A DNA stretch of 64,000 nucleotides from Verrucomicrobia bacterium UBA3841. GTDB lineage: Bacteria > Verrucomicrobiota > Kiritimatiellia > RFP12 > UBA1067. Positions 45,736-54,514 of this stretch are shown one piece after another (the first letter of the stretch is position 1; every line of letters begins with the position of its first letter). Location of the stretch: positions 23,390-87,389 of the forward strand of contig DGHT01000071.1 of assembly GCA_002392765.1 (NCBI GenBank), in the 5' to 3' direction. Made by a program: the position numbers and the translations under genes. A model generated the notes under the pieces. That model saw only the letters and a program-made list of their open reading frames with translations, had not been told where the DNA came from and did not search any database.

Positions 45736-47390
45736 TCCGCTTTCCCTCCGCTTGCGTGAAGTTTTGAATCGATAGCCTGCTCCGCCCGCCATGCTTTTGG
45801 AAGCCCCTCGTCGAAGCCTGCCGCCGAAAGAGATATTCTGAAGAAACCTTCGTAGGGACGCTCCCCGTTCAGACCCTTGAGCGAAAAGGCTATTTCCTTC
45901 GTGCCGGCGGGCGCCCTGCCGAGTATCTCGACGCTCTGCCCTCTGTAGAGGTTCTTGAGAAGCCTGGGGTACGCTTCGACGCCGGAACCGGCCGTGAACA
46001 CGATGCGCAGATCGGTGAGGACGGGGTCCCTGAAGCGCTCGCTCAGCTCCTCGATGTTCTTTCCCGCGTATTTGCGCTCTCCGGAATATATGAAGCTCTC
46101 TCCGCGGTTGCCGTGCGTGAGAACGTCGATCAGGTCCTTGTTCGCCGTCTCCCTCACGCCGTACATGTAGATGCTCACCAGCCCGTCGTTCAATTCCGAG
46201 AACCGCGAAAGTATCTGCGACGTCTCGCGCACGCCCGAGTTGGCGTCGCCGTCTGTCACGACAAGCGCGATCAGCGGACGCTTCGGGTCGCGGGGGAGTT
46301 TGAGGACCGACGAAATCGTCGCGAAAACATCGGTCCTTCCGTGCGCGGCAAGCCTGTCCATCCAATCCTCGGCCGCCTTGTACGAAGGCTTGTCGCACTC
46401 GCGCCACGTCTTGAAGGCGTACTGGAAATCGTCGCGGAACGCGACGAGGTTGAATCTGTCGCCCGTGTTCATGCACGAGCGCAGTATCTTTTTCGACGCG
46501 GCGCGGCAGCTGCCCAGACGGTCGTTGGAGATGGAGCCGGACGCGTCCATGAGGATCACGACGTCCTTCGGGACCGGCTTGAGATCGCTGTCCGGCTCGA
46601 CGTTCACGCGGAAGTACGTCCACTCCTTCCCTGCGGCGGATTGCGCCGATATCACGACCGTCCCGTCGAGATCGCGCGCCTTCGACACGTCCAGCAGATC
46701 CCTGACCGCGGCCTTTTCCTCTTCGACGGTCTTTTCGTCGAGTTCCGCCAGCACCTCCTCGACCGGTTTGAACGTCTTGGCCTCGCGCTCCGGGCCATCC
46801 TCCTCCGGAAGCGCGGCGAGCGCGGATTCCGCCTCCGGGCCGGGGCCGGCGGCGGGCGGCGGCGCTTCGACCTGCGGTATGTCGGCGGAAAGGTCTTCGG
46901 CTGTCAGCGGAGATGGCGGGGGCGGCGGCGCGGCCTCGGTTCTCCGCGCGGATGCGGCGGCGCTTTCCGCTTCGATGGCGGGCGGAACGTATTCCGCCGG
47001 CCGTTCCTCCACGTGTATCTTGTCCGATAGGACCGGCGCGTTTTCCACCGTCATTTTCGGAACGTACGACGCCACCGGAATCGCCGGCACGGGGATGTCC
47101 ATCGGCGTCGAAAAGGCGTCCATTGCGGAAACGGACGGAAGTACGCCGTCATCGACGGCCTCCGGCGCCTCGGTCAAGGCGTCTATGTCCTTCACCGTTT
47201 CAATCGTGACGATATCGTCGCGCTCCGGACGCTCGCGCGTCGCGTACGATTTGTGCATCCTCGATTTCGATGACTGCCCGGAAACGTGCGTCATTACCTG
47301 CGGACGCATGAAAAACATGGCGGCGGCGTGCACCAGCACCGACACGACAAGCGCGATGATGATGAAATCCGCTCTCGAATCGTCGTTCAT
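45732..47390 (-). CDS. Membrane-anchored VWA protein with TonB-like stalk
   Basis: 552 aa. N-terminal membrane anchor (~9-29, IIIALVVSVLVHAAAMFFM) with the xxVLVH pattern seen in TonB/TolA anchors. A ~220-residue Pro/Ala/Glu-rich periplasmic stalk follows, then a VWA domain ~275-450 with the MIDAS site DASGS, ALVVTDGDANSG and a Thr in GRTDVFATI. The last ~100 residues form a beta domain (LRIVFTAGSGVEAYPRLL). It lies immediately after ExbB2-ExbD2-TPR with ATGA overlap, so it may be driven by that motor in place of a TonB. Confidence 0.82.
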   Translation of the reverse strand: MNDDSRADFIIIALVVSVLVHAAAMFFMRPQVMTHVSGQSSKSRMHKSYATRERPERDDIVTIETVKDIDALTEAPEAVDDGVLPSVSAMDAFSTPMDIPVPAIPVASYVPKMTVENAPVLSDKIHVEERPAEYVPPAIEAESAAASARRTEAAPPPPPSPLTAEDLSADIPQVEAPPPAAGPGPEAESALAALPEEDGPEREAKTFKPVEEVLAELDEKTVEEEKAAVRDLLDVSKARDLDGTVVISAQSAAGKEWTYFRVNVEPDSDLKPVPKDVVILMDASGSISNDRLGSCRAASKKILRSCMNTGDRFNLVAFRDDFQYAFKTWRECDKPSYKAAEDWMDRLAAHGRTDVFATISSVLKLPRDPKRPLIALVVTDGDANSGVRETSQILSRFSELNDGLVSIYMYGVRETANKDLIDVLTHGNRGESFIYSGERKYAGKNIEELSERFRDPVLTDLRIVFTAGSGVEAYPRLLKNLYRGQSVEILGRAPAGTKEIAFSLKGLNGERPYEGFFRISLSAAGFDEGLPKAWRAEQAIDSKLHASGGKAE

Positions 47391-49324
47391 CTGTCGGCCT
47401 CCCCGGGATGCGCCTCAAGGATTTTCTCCGCCTCGGCCGCGACTTCCGGATCGTCGAAAAGCGAGGATATTACCGTCGCATACCCGCAGGCGCCGGAGAC
47501 GTCTCCGTCCGCCTCGCAGTTTTTCGCCAGCCACAGATACGCCTGCGCTCTGTCCCCGGGGTTTGACGCGTTGAGCTTCACCGCCTCTTTGAGCATCTGG
47601 TCCGCTTCGTTGTACGAACCGTTGCGCGAAAGCAGAATTCCGAGGTTCAGTGCGACCTTGCGCGATTCCGCGGTCCTGACATTCTCGGCCATCGCCTGCC
47701 TGTAGGACCCTATCGCCGCCATGTATTCGCCATCAGCCTCCTCCGCCGCGCCCATGAGCGCGTAGGCGGCCTGGCGCCATTCGGGACCGTCTGCGACCGA
47801 CTCCAGCGCGGCGGCGCATTTCTTCGCCTGCGCGAAGGCGGGCTCCCCGTCCGGGCACTCGAGAAGGAAGCGTCCAAGATTTCTGAGCTTGGACGCGGAC
47901 ATTCTGACGGCCGCGCCCTCGTCGACGAGTTTCGCGTACATTTCCTTCGCCTTCGCGGTTCCGCCTTCGGCGAACACCGCGTCGGCGATGTTGAGACGCG
48001 CTTCTCGCGACTGGTCCAGGGAAAGTCCCGCCTCGAGCGCGTTCTCGAGCATTTTGACGCCCTCGGCGGAATGGCCGAGCTTGATGGCCGCGATTCCGCG
48101 CCAGTACATCGATTCCGCCCTGCGCCGGGACTGCGGATTCGCGGCCATCGCCTCGGAAAGCGCAAGTTCCGCCGGCGACCAGCGTCCGGCGCGCATGTCC
48201 ATCATCGCCTTCCGGAAGAGAGCCTCTGCGGCATCCTCCGTGCCGGGGAAATCCTTCGCCACGGCCGAATACGCCGAATACGCCTCGCTTGAGTGTCCGC
48301 CCTTTTCGTACGCCCACGCCAGACGCAGCCTGTCCTGCGGCGTATTTGACAGCGACGCGCTGAGCTTCGCGGCCTCGAGCGTCCTTGCCGCGTCGCTCGA
48401 TTTTTCGGCGTCGGCGAAATCCATCCTCGCGAGCGGGAGTTCGACGGACTTGCGGTACTTGCCGGAGGGATATGCGTCGAGATACTCCTTCATGAGAGTC
48501 CGGGCCAGCGCGTAATCACCTGTCGAGTAGGCGCACGCGGCCTTCAGGTAGGCCAGATCGTCGCTCCCGCCGCTGCCGCAGAGCCTGGCCGAATCGGAGT
48601 AGCGCCCGAGAAGATATTCACTCCACGCAGCCATCGTGCGCACCTGCTTCTCGCGCTCGTCGCCCGGATGGTTTTTCATGTATTTCCTGAGCAGCGTGGC
48701 AGCCTCGTCGTAGCGCTTGTCGGAATAACTGCGCACCGCCGCGAAGTACGCCGCGTCGCGGGCGAGTTCCTTGTTCTGCGAAAGCGAAACTTCGTGGAGA
48801 AGTCCGACCGCCTGTCTGCGCACCTCGGGGCGCGGATCGTCCGCGAGAATCGTCGCGCGCGCGAATTTCGCATGGAGCGCGTAAGGCCCGTTCGGGTCGG
48901 TTTTCACGCACCTGTCCAGGGCGTCCGCGTCTTTCGCGGAAGTTCCGAGGTGGAAAAGCGCCGATGCCCGGATCTGCGCGGGGACGGCGTCGGAATCGAG
49001 CAGTTTCAGCTCCGACATGCGCGTGCGCCCCTCGGCGCACAGCGCCATCATGAGTCTTGCCCGGTGCGCGTATTTCGAAAGAGGCGCCTTTTCGAGAAGT
49101 TCGCCGTAGGCCTTCCGCGCGGCGTTTTTGTCGCCCGCAAGACGTTCGCATTCGGCCAGACAATACAGCAGCTCCTCGGTGTCGATCCCGCTTTCCCCCG
49201 CCAGAGCGCGGTATTCGGAGCGGGCCGTCTCGTAATCGCCCTTGTTGAAGCGTCTGTTCGCCATCGCCATCCTGTCGGAAGGCAGAATCGCAATCGCGGC
49301 AAGTATCGCTCCTGAAATCATCAT
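47387..49324 (-). CDS. Periplasmic TPR-repeat protein
   Basis: 645 aa with a short signal or anchor (MMISGAILAAIAILPS) followed by helical TPR repeats along nearly the whole length, e.g. ANRRFNKGDYETARSEYRAL, AYSTGDYALARTLMKEYLD, SMYWRGIAAIKLGHSAEGVKMLENALEAG and NLGILLSRNGSYNEADQMLKEAVKLN. TPR proteins next to ExbBD and VWA genes are seen in Tol (YbgF) and Bat (BatC) loci. Overlaps its neighbours on both sides by 4 bases. Confidence 0.85.
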   Translation of the reverse strand: MMISGAILAAIAILPSDRMAMANRRFNKGDYETARSEYRALAGESGIDTEELLYCLAECERLAGDKNAARKAYGELLEKAPLSKYAHRARLMMALCAEGRTRMSELKLLDSDAVPAQIRASALFHLGTSAKDADALDRCVKTDPNGPYALHAKFARATILADDPRPEVRRQAVGLLHEVSLSQNKELARDAAYFAAVRSYSDKRYDEAATLLRKYMKNHPGDEREKQVRTMAAWSEYLLGRYSDSARLCGSGGSDDLAYLKAACAYSTGDYALARTLMKEYLDAYPSGKYRKSVELPLARMDFADAEKSSDAARTLEAAKLSASLSNTPQDRLRLAWAYEKGGHSSEAYSAYSAVAKDFPGTEDAAEALFRKAMMDMRAGRWSPAELALSEAMAANPQSRRRAESMYWRGIAAIKLGHSAEGVKMLENALEAGLSLDQSREARLNIADAVFAEGGTAKAKEMYAKLVDEGAAVRMSASKLRNLGRFLLECPDGEPAFAQAKKCAAALESVADGPEWRQAAYALMGAAEEADGEYMAAIGSYRQAMAENVRTAESRKVALNLGILLSRNGSYNEADQMLKEAVKLNASNPGDRAQAYLWLAKNCEADGDVSGACGYATVISSLFDDPEVAAEAEKILEAHPGEADR

Positions 49325-49743
49325 TTCACTGTTTCGTCGTTGGCGGTTGCCAGAGAGAAGTTCCACACGCCCGCGCCGCGGCAGGTGTCTATGACCTTGA
49401 CGAGCGATTCGTAGCGGGTGTCCTTGTCGCCTCTGATGATCACGGCCTGCCCCGGGTAGAACCTGGCGATTTTCGCAAGGCGCGCGCCGAGATCCTCGAG
49501 CGTAACGTTCATCCCGTTGACCCTGACGGTTCCGTCCTTTGTCACGTTGGCGATGATTTCGCCGGGCAGACGGTCGGGTTCGTCCGCCGACCTGGCCGAC
49601 GGCAGGCTGATGGAAATCTCGCTCTCCCACTGCGAGTACACGCTCGCGGTGACGAAAAAGCACAGCAGAAGGAAGATGACGTCCAGCATGGACGTCAACG
49701 CGAGCGTGGCCGCCCGCGGCTTAGGCTTGGACGAAAAAGTCAT
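49321..49743 (-). CDS. exbD: ExbD/TolR-type motor subunit 2
   Basis: 140 aa. Starts MTFSSKPKPRAATLALTSM; an earlier ATG lies within the upstream gene. One membrane helix with essential Asp (TSMLDVIFLLLCFFVTASVY) and a periplasmic domain (GQAVIIRGDKDTRYESLVKVID). It overlaps exbB2 by 23 bases. Confidence 0.9.
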   Translation of the reverse strand: MTFSSKPKPRAATLALTSMLDVIFLLLCFFVTASVYSQWESEISISLPSARSADEPDRLPGEIIANVTKDGTVRVNGMNVTLEDLGARLAKIARFYPGQAVIIRGDKDTRYESLVKVIDTCRGAGVWNFSLATANDETVK

Positions 49744-50245
49744 CTGCCCTCTCCTCCAGCGCGGCCACGGCCTTCTGGGCCCGGCGTCTGAAAATGGCGT
49801 GCATGAACAGCGACGGAATCGCGACGGCAAGCCCGAAAATCGTCGTCACGATAGCCTTGGAAACGCCTTCGGCGAGAACGACGGGCTTCGCCCCGGCCGT
49901 CACGTCCGTCGCTATGCCGCCGAACGCCTGGAACATGCCGAGAACCGTTCCGAGAAGTCCGACGAGAGGCGCGATCGTGGCGATGTCGGACAGCCAGTCG
50001 ACGGCCGCATACGCCCTTTCCGCTATTCGCGCGCCTTCCGCCGCCGGATCCTTGGAGCGTTTCATCCGCTCGATGCCGTATTTGACGAACGCGGCGCGCC
50101 TCTGGGCGAACCAAAGATAGATCACCACTGTCAGCGCGAGAACGGAAAAAAACGCGAGTGCCCACATCAGGGGGCCTCCGTAGTTCCACGCCTGCTGGAA
50201 CGTGATGTCGTTCTGGAACTTCATGTTGCCGATCATGTTTGGCAT
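49721..50245 (-). CDS. exbB: ExbB/TolQ-type motor subunit 2
   Basis: 174 aa, shorter than ExbB1. Three membrane segments, with IATIAPLVGLLGTVLGMFQAFGG and AIVTTIFGLAVAIPSLFMHAIFRRR. Starts MPNMIGNMKFQNDITFQQAW; the N-terminal extension seen in long ExbB is absent. Partner of ExbD2. Confidence 0.9.
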   Translation of the reverse strand: MPNMIGNMKFQNDITFQQAWNYGGPLMWALAFFSVLALTVVIYLWFAQRRAAFVKYGIERMKRSKDPAAEGARIAERAYAAVDWLSDIATIAPLVGLLGTVLGMFQAFGGIATDVTAGAKPVVLAEGVSKAIVTTIFGLAVAIPSLFMHAIFRRRAQKAVAALEERADDFFVQA

Positions 50246-50260
50246 AACAACCTCCGTGGA

Positions 50261-51559
50261 TCAGTGGCGGAAACTTCTCTGGCCGGTGAACACCATCGCG
50301 ACGCCCGCGTCGTTCGCGCAGTCGATCACGTCCCAGTCGCGGATCGCGCCGCCGGGCTGCACGACCGACGTGATGCCCTGGCGGATGCCGACTTCGAGCC
50401 CGTCGCGGAACGGGAAGAATGCGTCCGAAACCATCGCGCAGCCGGGAAGCCCGCCCTTCTCGGCCTTCGTCTGCTCCATTATCTCCGCCTGCTTCTTCGC
50501 GCCGTCGTCCTCGCCGAACTTGAGGCGCAAGTCGTTGAACGGAAGCTGATACTTTTCCCAGGCGATCCAGTCGGCGTGCTTCGTGTACGCCTTGTCGCGC
50601 GCGATCTCCGCGACGCCGACGCGGTCCTGTTCGCCGGTGCCGATGCCGACCGTCGCGCCGTCCTTGACGTAGAGGACCGAGTTGGACGTGACGCCCGCCT
50701 CGACGAGCCAGCCGAACACGAGGTCCTCGTACTCCTTCGCCGTCGGGAGGCGCTTGATCTTGTGCTCCTCGAACGTCACTTCGCCCGTCGCCTTGTTGGT
50801 GATCTTGCGGTTGCAGTAGGCGGGCATGAAGTCCTCGGGCTTGCGGGCGTTCGCGCTGAACGACGTCTGCGCGACAATGCCGCCGTCGATCAGGGACTTG
50901 AAATCGACGACGTGCTTTGCGACAAAGTCGGTGAGGCGCGCCATGTTTTTGATGCGGAAGACGCGCAGGTTCTTCTTTGTCGCGAAGAGATCCATGACGC
51001 CCGGCGCGAAGTCGGGGGCTACGACAACCTCGGCGTAGTTCTCGACGATGAGCTTCGCCGTCTCCATGTCGCAGTCGCGGTTCAGCGCGATCGCGCCGCC
51101 GAACGCCGCGAGGCGGTCGGCCTTGTTCGCGCGGAAGTACGCCTCGGCGAGCGTGGAGCCCGTCGCGACGCCGCACGGGTTGTTGTGCTTGACGATGACG
51201 GCGCAAGGCTTGTCCATCAGATAGCGGAGGATATTGAGCGCGTTGTCCGTGTCGGTGACGTTCGTCTTCCCCGGGTGCTTGCCCGACTGGAGAAGTTCGG
51301 GAACGGACGCAAGGTACTGTCCGGCCTGGAGCATCTCGACGTCTCCAAGGACGAGATTTCCGTTCACAAGCTTGTAGAGCGCGGCCTCCTGGCCGGGATT
51401 CTCGCCGTAGCGAAGCCCTTTCTCCTCGCCGCCGATGTTCCACGTCACCTTTTCGTAGCGGAAAGTCTGGCGCGAGTCGCCGTCGATGAACGAAATTTCC
51501 ATGGCCGGCGCGAAATGGTCGGCCTCGATTGTCCTGTATGCAGATTTCAAGTCTTTCAT
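50261..51559 (-). CDS. purH: AICAR transformylase without IMP cyclohydrolase domain
   Basis: 432 aa covering only the AICARFT domain of PurH: LRYGENPGQEAALY, IVKHNNPCGVATGS, FGGAIALNRDCD, GGIVAQT, VSDAFFPFRDGLEVG, VQPGGAIRDWDVID and the C-terminal MVFTGQRSFRH. The normal ~190-residue N-terminal MGS-like IMPCH domain is missing. Catalyses formylation of AICAR with 10-formyl-THF in late purine synthesis; the last ring closure must come from another protein. Start is the ATG at 51559, 7 bases after the -10 box, so leaderless; the frame is open further upstream but that part precedes the promoter. Confidence 0.88.
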   Translation of the reverse strand: MKDLKSAYRTIEADHFAPAMEISFIDGDSRQTFRYEKVTWNIGGEEKGLRYGENPGQEAALYKLVNGNLVLGDVEMLQAGQYLASVPELLQSGKHPGKTNVTDTDNALNILRYLMDKPCAVIVKHNNPCGVATGSTLAEAYFRANKADRLAAFGGAIALNRDCDMETAKLIVENYAEVVVAPDFAPGVMDLFATKKNLRVFRIKNMARLTDFVAKHVVDFKSLIDGGIVAQTSFSANARKPEDFMPAYCNRKITNKATGEVTFEEHKIKRLPTAKEYEDLVFGWLVEAGVTSNSVLYVKDGATVGIGTGEQDRVGVAEIARDKAYTKHADWIAWEKYQLPFNDLRLKFGEDDGAKKQAEIMEQTKAEKGGLPGCAMVSDAFFPFRDGLEVGIRQGITSVVQPGGAIRDWDVIDCANDAGVAMVFTGQRSFRH

Positions 51560-51566
51560 GGACAAT

Positions 51567-51575
51567 ATTATACCA
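51567..51575 (-). promoter_or_regulatory. Extended -10 promoter of the purH-epmA operon
   Basis: TGGTATAAT; only 7 bases separate it from the purH ATG, predicting a leaderless transcript start. Confidence 0.6.
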
Positions 51576-51662
51576 AAAGTAAATCGATTTGAACAGTATT
51601 TAGCAAAATCCGTCCATTTGCGCCGATACAATTTCACAATTTCAAAATTTTACACTCACCCG

Positions 51663-52517
51663 TCAGTGTCCGCGGACGAACGGACAGCGCACGAACGCGG
51701 GCGACGAGCAAAGTGGCATCGCCTTGTCGCACCTTGGATGAAACGCGCAGCCGGTCGGCCAGTCCAGCGGAGAGGGAACTGTGCCGGGGATGTCTTTCAA
51801 AGGCGCGTCTTTCGGGGAATCGAGACGCGGCACCGCATCGAGGAGCCCCTTCGTATACGGATGCTGCGGATTCGACAGCACTGCGGGGACGCCACCCTCT
51901 TCGACGATTTTGCCCGCGTACATGACGTACACGTAGTCGGAATACCGGGCGACGAGGCCGAGGTTGTGCGTTATGAACAGTACGGCCATCGCGCGCTCGC
52001 GGGCCACCGAATCGATCAGATCGAGGACTTCCTTCTGCGTCGTGACGTCGAGCGCGGTAGTGGGTTCGTCGGCGACGAGAATGTCCGGTTTCGCCGCCAG
52101 AGCCATCGCTATCATGACGCGCTGCTGCTGTCCGCCGGAAAGCTGGCACGGATATTTCGAAGCCGTCGACGGCGGCAGCCCCACGCTTTCGAGCAGGGCG
52201 GGAAGGTCGCGTTTCGCGGCTTTTGCGTCGGGGGCCGCCTCAAGTATCTGGCGGCCGGCCCGCATCACGGGATCGAGCGACGCCATCGGATTCTGGAACA
52301 CGTACGAAATGTCTGCATCGCCTTCGAAGTTTCCGGATATTTCCGCCCGCTCCACAAGTCCTCCGAGAGCGAGCGCGGTCAAAGACTTGCCGCAGCCGGA
52401 TTCACCGACCAGCGCCACACGGCCGGCTTCCGGGATGCGGAACGAAACGTCCCTGACGGGCACCGAAAGCGCCTTCCCCATCTTGAACGCGATGCGCAGA
52501 TGTTCGACCTTCAGCAT
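51663..52517 (-). CDS. ABC transporter ATPase, oligopeptide/nickel type, no permease nearby
   Basis: 284 aa. Walker A GESGCGKS, Q-loop VFQNPMASLDP, signature LSGGQQQR, Walker B DILVADEPT, H-loop THN. The C-terminal TGCAFHPRCDKAMPLC is the oligopeptide/dipeptide transporter extension (DppD/OppD type, Cys-containing). No permease or binding-protein gene is adjacent, so partners lie elsewhere. Overlaps dedA by 7 bases. Last gene of the fabH operon. Confidence 0.88.
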   Translation of the reverse strand: MLKVEHLRIAFKMGKALSVPVRDVSFRIPEAGRVALVGESGCGKSLTALALGGLVERAEISGNFEGDADISYVFQNPMASLDPVMRAGRQILEAAPDAKAAKRDLPALLESVGLPPSTASKYPCQLSGGQQQRVMIAMALAAKPDILVADEPTTALDVTTQKEVLDLIDSVARERAMAVLFITHNLGLVARYSDYVYVMYAGKIVEEGGVPAVLSNPQHPYTKGLLDAVPRLDSPKDAPLKDIPGTVPSPLDWPTGCAFHPRCDKAMPLCSSPAFVRCPFVRGH

Positions 52518-53188
52518 TCGCCGTCCTTCCCGCCCGCCGCGAGACGCGCGACAAGCCAGTACGCGAGAACCAGGACGACAGAACAGCAGATGACGAGCGG
52601 GAGATGGGATACCGCCGCGTCGCGGCCTTTTTGCACAAGCTCGAGATACGTCATGTCTCCCGCGCTCCTTCCGAGCGCGTATCCCGCGAGAGCGAGAACC
52701 GTGGACCACACGCCCGAGCCGAGCGCGGTGAATACCGTAAACGGACGCAGCGGCATCTTCGCGATTCCCGCCGGAATGGATATGAGCTGGCGCACGACCG
52801 GTACTAGCCGGCAGACGAAAGTCGTCGCCGCGCCGTACTTGTTGAAAAGCTCGCACGCCCTGTCGAGATGTTTCTTCTTGACGAAGAAATATCTGCCGTA
52901 TTTCTCCAGGAACGGCTTCCCGAGCCACAGCGAAAGGCCGTAGTTTACATACGCTCCCGCAAGCGAACCGGCCACGCCGGCGGCTATCGCCGCCGCGAGA
53001 GCAAGCGCCGGGCTCGACTGGAATATGGCGCCGCGAGCGGCGAAAAAACCCGCCGGTATCATCACCACTTCGCTGGGGAACGGTATGAAACTCGATTCGA
53101 CTGCCATGAATGCGAATACGAGCGCAAGTCCCCAAACGGGAACGATGGACTCGAACGCGTCAAGATGCGATGCAATTGTCTCTAGCAT
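52511..53188 (-). CDS. DedA-family membrane protein
   Basis: 225 aa with five or six membrane segments. ESSFIPFPSEVVMIPAGF is the DedA glutamate/proline motif; LFNKYGAATTFVCRLVPVVRQLISIPAG holds the conserved arginines. Family members recycle undecaprenyl phosphate or move phospholipids across the membrane, fitting an LPS and lipid operon. Confidence 0.88.
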   Translation of the reverse strand: MLETIASHLDAFESIVPVWGLALVFAFMAVESSFIPFPSEVVMIPAGFFAARGAIFQSSPALALAAAIAAGVAGSLAGAYVNYGLSLWLGKPFLEKYGRYFFVKKKHLDRACELFNKYGAATTFVCRLVPVVRQLISIPAGIAKMPLRPFTVFTALGSGVWSTVLALAGYALGRSAGDMTYLELVQKGRDAAVSHLPLVICCSVVLVLAYWLVARLAAGGKDGEC

Positions 53189-54147
53189 ATCTGGTACGCC
53201 TTGAATTTCTCCCTGTCGTACGGTCCCGGGACGGGAACCCCGCCGACGATGACATCCTCTCCGAGCCTGTCGGAGCGCGAATACGCGGCCACGAGACCGC
53301 GCACCTGCGAAAGCGCGTCTTCCGGCGCGTTCCCAGGCACGAGCGCCGTCGGCCCCGGACAATTCTCCGGCGCGAGAACCGTTCCGAGCGATCCGCATTC
53401 CTTCAGCACGGCGTTCTCCCTCATGTCGCGTCCGAGAATCACGCCCGTTCCGTCCGGGAACCTGAATCTGCGCGCCACGGAAAGAAGTTCGACAAGACGC
53501 CTGTTTCCGAGGCCTTCGTGGTCGCGCAGGTCTTTAAGCCTCCTGCCGTACCCCTTCTCCGTCAATTTGCAGCCGCCTGCGGGGGACGGATACTCCACGA
53601 TGCCGAACTCCGCGGCGAGGGATATCTGGCGCTCGCGGCTCCGGCCCTGGATGTCGAGCAGCATTTCCCGGTCGAGCTTTCCCTCCGTCTCGGGAATCGT
53701 CGGCTCCAGCAGTTTCGCACTGAGCGGACGGACGAGCCTTCCTTTCAGGCCGGAAGACTTTTCGACGATGCCGAGCGCCTGTCTGTTCTGGCTCATCGGA
53801 CGCTGCCCGGCGACCTCCCCAGTGGACACGAAATCGAATCCGGCGGCGGACATCATCTCCCCGGCCCGGCGTATCATCGCGGCGTGGCAGTCTATGCAGG
53901 GGTTCATCGCGCCGCCGAAACCGTGCGGTGGGTTCTCGATCAGCCGTATTTCGTCGTCGGTGAAATCGACGACTTCCAGCGGGATGCCGAGCGCCTTCGC
54001 CGCCTTGACCGCGGCGGCGGGCGAGAAGAACGGCGTTGCGAAACACACGCCGCGCACTTCCGCGCCGGCGCGCTGCAGCACCTTTACGGCCAGCTGGCTG
54101 TCTAGTCCGCCGCTGAGAAGCGCATAGCCTTTCGCTTTCATCTCCAT
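53182..54147 (-). CDS. PP-loop ATPase, thiouridylase-like
   Basis: 321 aa. The PP-loop SGGLDSQLA at the N-terminus marks an ATP-pyrophosphatase fold as in MnmA, ThiI and TtcA. CIDCHAAM and GEVAGQRPMSQNRQAL follow. It is not MnmA itself: that protein has its catalytic Cys pair in other contexts, and the C-terminal half here (GVILGRDMRENAVLKE) is different. A tRNA-thiolation role is likely but unproven. ATG at 54147 has AAAGGA 8 bases upstream. Confidence 0.75.
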   Translation of the reverse strand: MEMKAKGYALLSGGLDSQLAVKVLQRAGAEVRGVCFATPFFSPAAAVKAAKALGIPLEVVDFTDDEIRLIENPPHGFGGAMNPCIDCHAAMIRRAGEMMSAAGFDFVSTGEVAGQRPMSQNRQALGIVEKSSGLKGRLVRPLSAKLLEPTIPETEGKLDREMLLDIQGRSRERQISLAAEFGIVEYPSPAGGCKLTEKGYGRRLKDLRDHEGLGNRRLVELLSVARRFRFPDGTGVILGRDMRENAVLKECGSLGTVLAPENCPGPTALVPGNAPEDALSQVRGLVAAYSRSDRLGEDVIVGGVPVPGPYDREKFKAYQIC

Positions 54148-54512
54148 GGGAAAATCCTTTCCGCGAGCGTCGGTCTGCGGACGCGTACGCGGCGCGGGCC
54201 CGAGGGGGAAAACACAAGTTTGCCGCCGTCGCAGACCGGAAACGGGACTGGATGCTCTGCAATCCAGCGTCCCCTGAAACGCGCCTTGACCGTTTTCTCG
54301 CCGTCGGCAAAGAAAACCGGCTCGCCTTTTTCGAACCCTATTCTGGGCGCTGGCGCGCCCTTCTCCACGCGGAACAGCACGGAGACCTTGCGCGGGGAGG
54401 CGTCGAGCGATTCGAAAAGGCGGGCCATAGATTCCGCCATCAGGCGGACTACGGGACGGCCGTCCGCAAGATAGACGGTCGCAGAATCCATTCTCCGCCG
54501 GCTGAAGTCCAT
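54138..54512 (-). CDS. Small hypothetical protein
   Basis: 124 aa, beginning 2 bases after the AMP-ligase stop and overlapping the PP-loop gene by 10. Residues FRVEKGAPAPRIGFEKGEPVFFADGE suggest a compact beta fold; basic at the end (RRVRVRRPTLAERIFPWR). No known family. The tight fit in the operon supports it being real. A second ATG lies 7 codons further in. Confidence 0.6.
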   Translation of the reverse strand: MDFSRRRMDSATVYLADGRPVVRLMAESMARLFESLDASPRKVSVLFRVEKGAPAPRIGFEKGEPVFFADGEKTVKARFRGRWIAEHPVPFPVCDGGKLVFSPSGPRRVRVRRPTLAERIFPWR

Positions 54513-54514
54513 CG

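Noticed and set aside
49517..51592. 691-codon plus-strand frame
   Set aside because: Spans exbD2, exbB2 and purH in antisense; composition typical of a shadow frame.
51576..51662. Terminator between the fabH and purH operons
   Set aside because: No stem followed by a T run is visible; read-through is possible.
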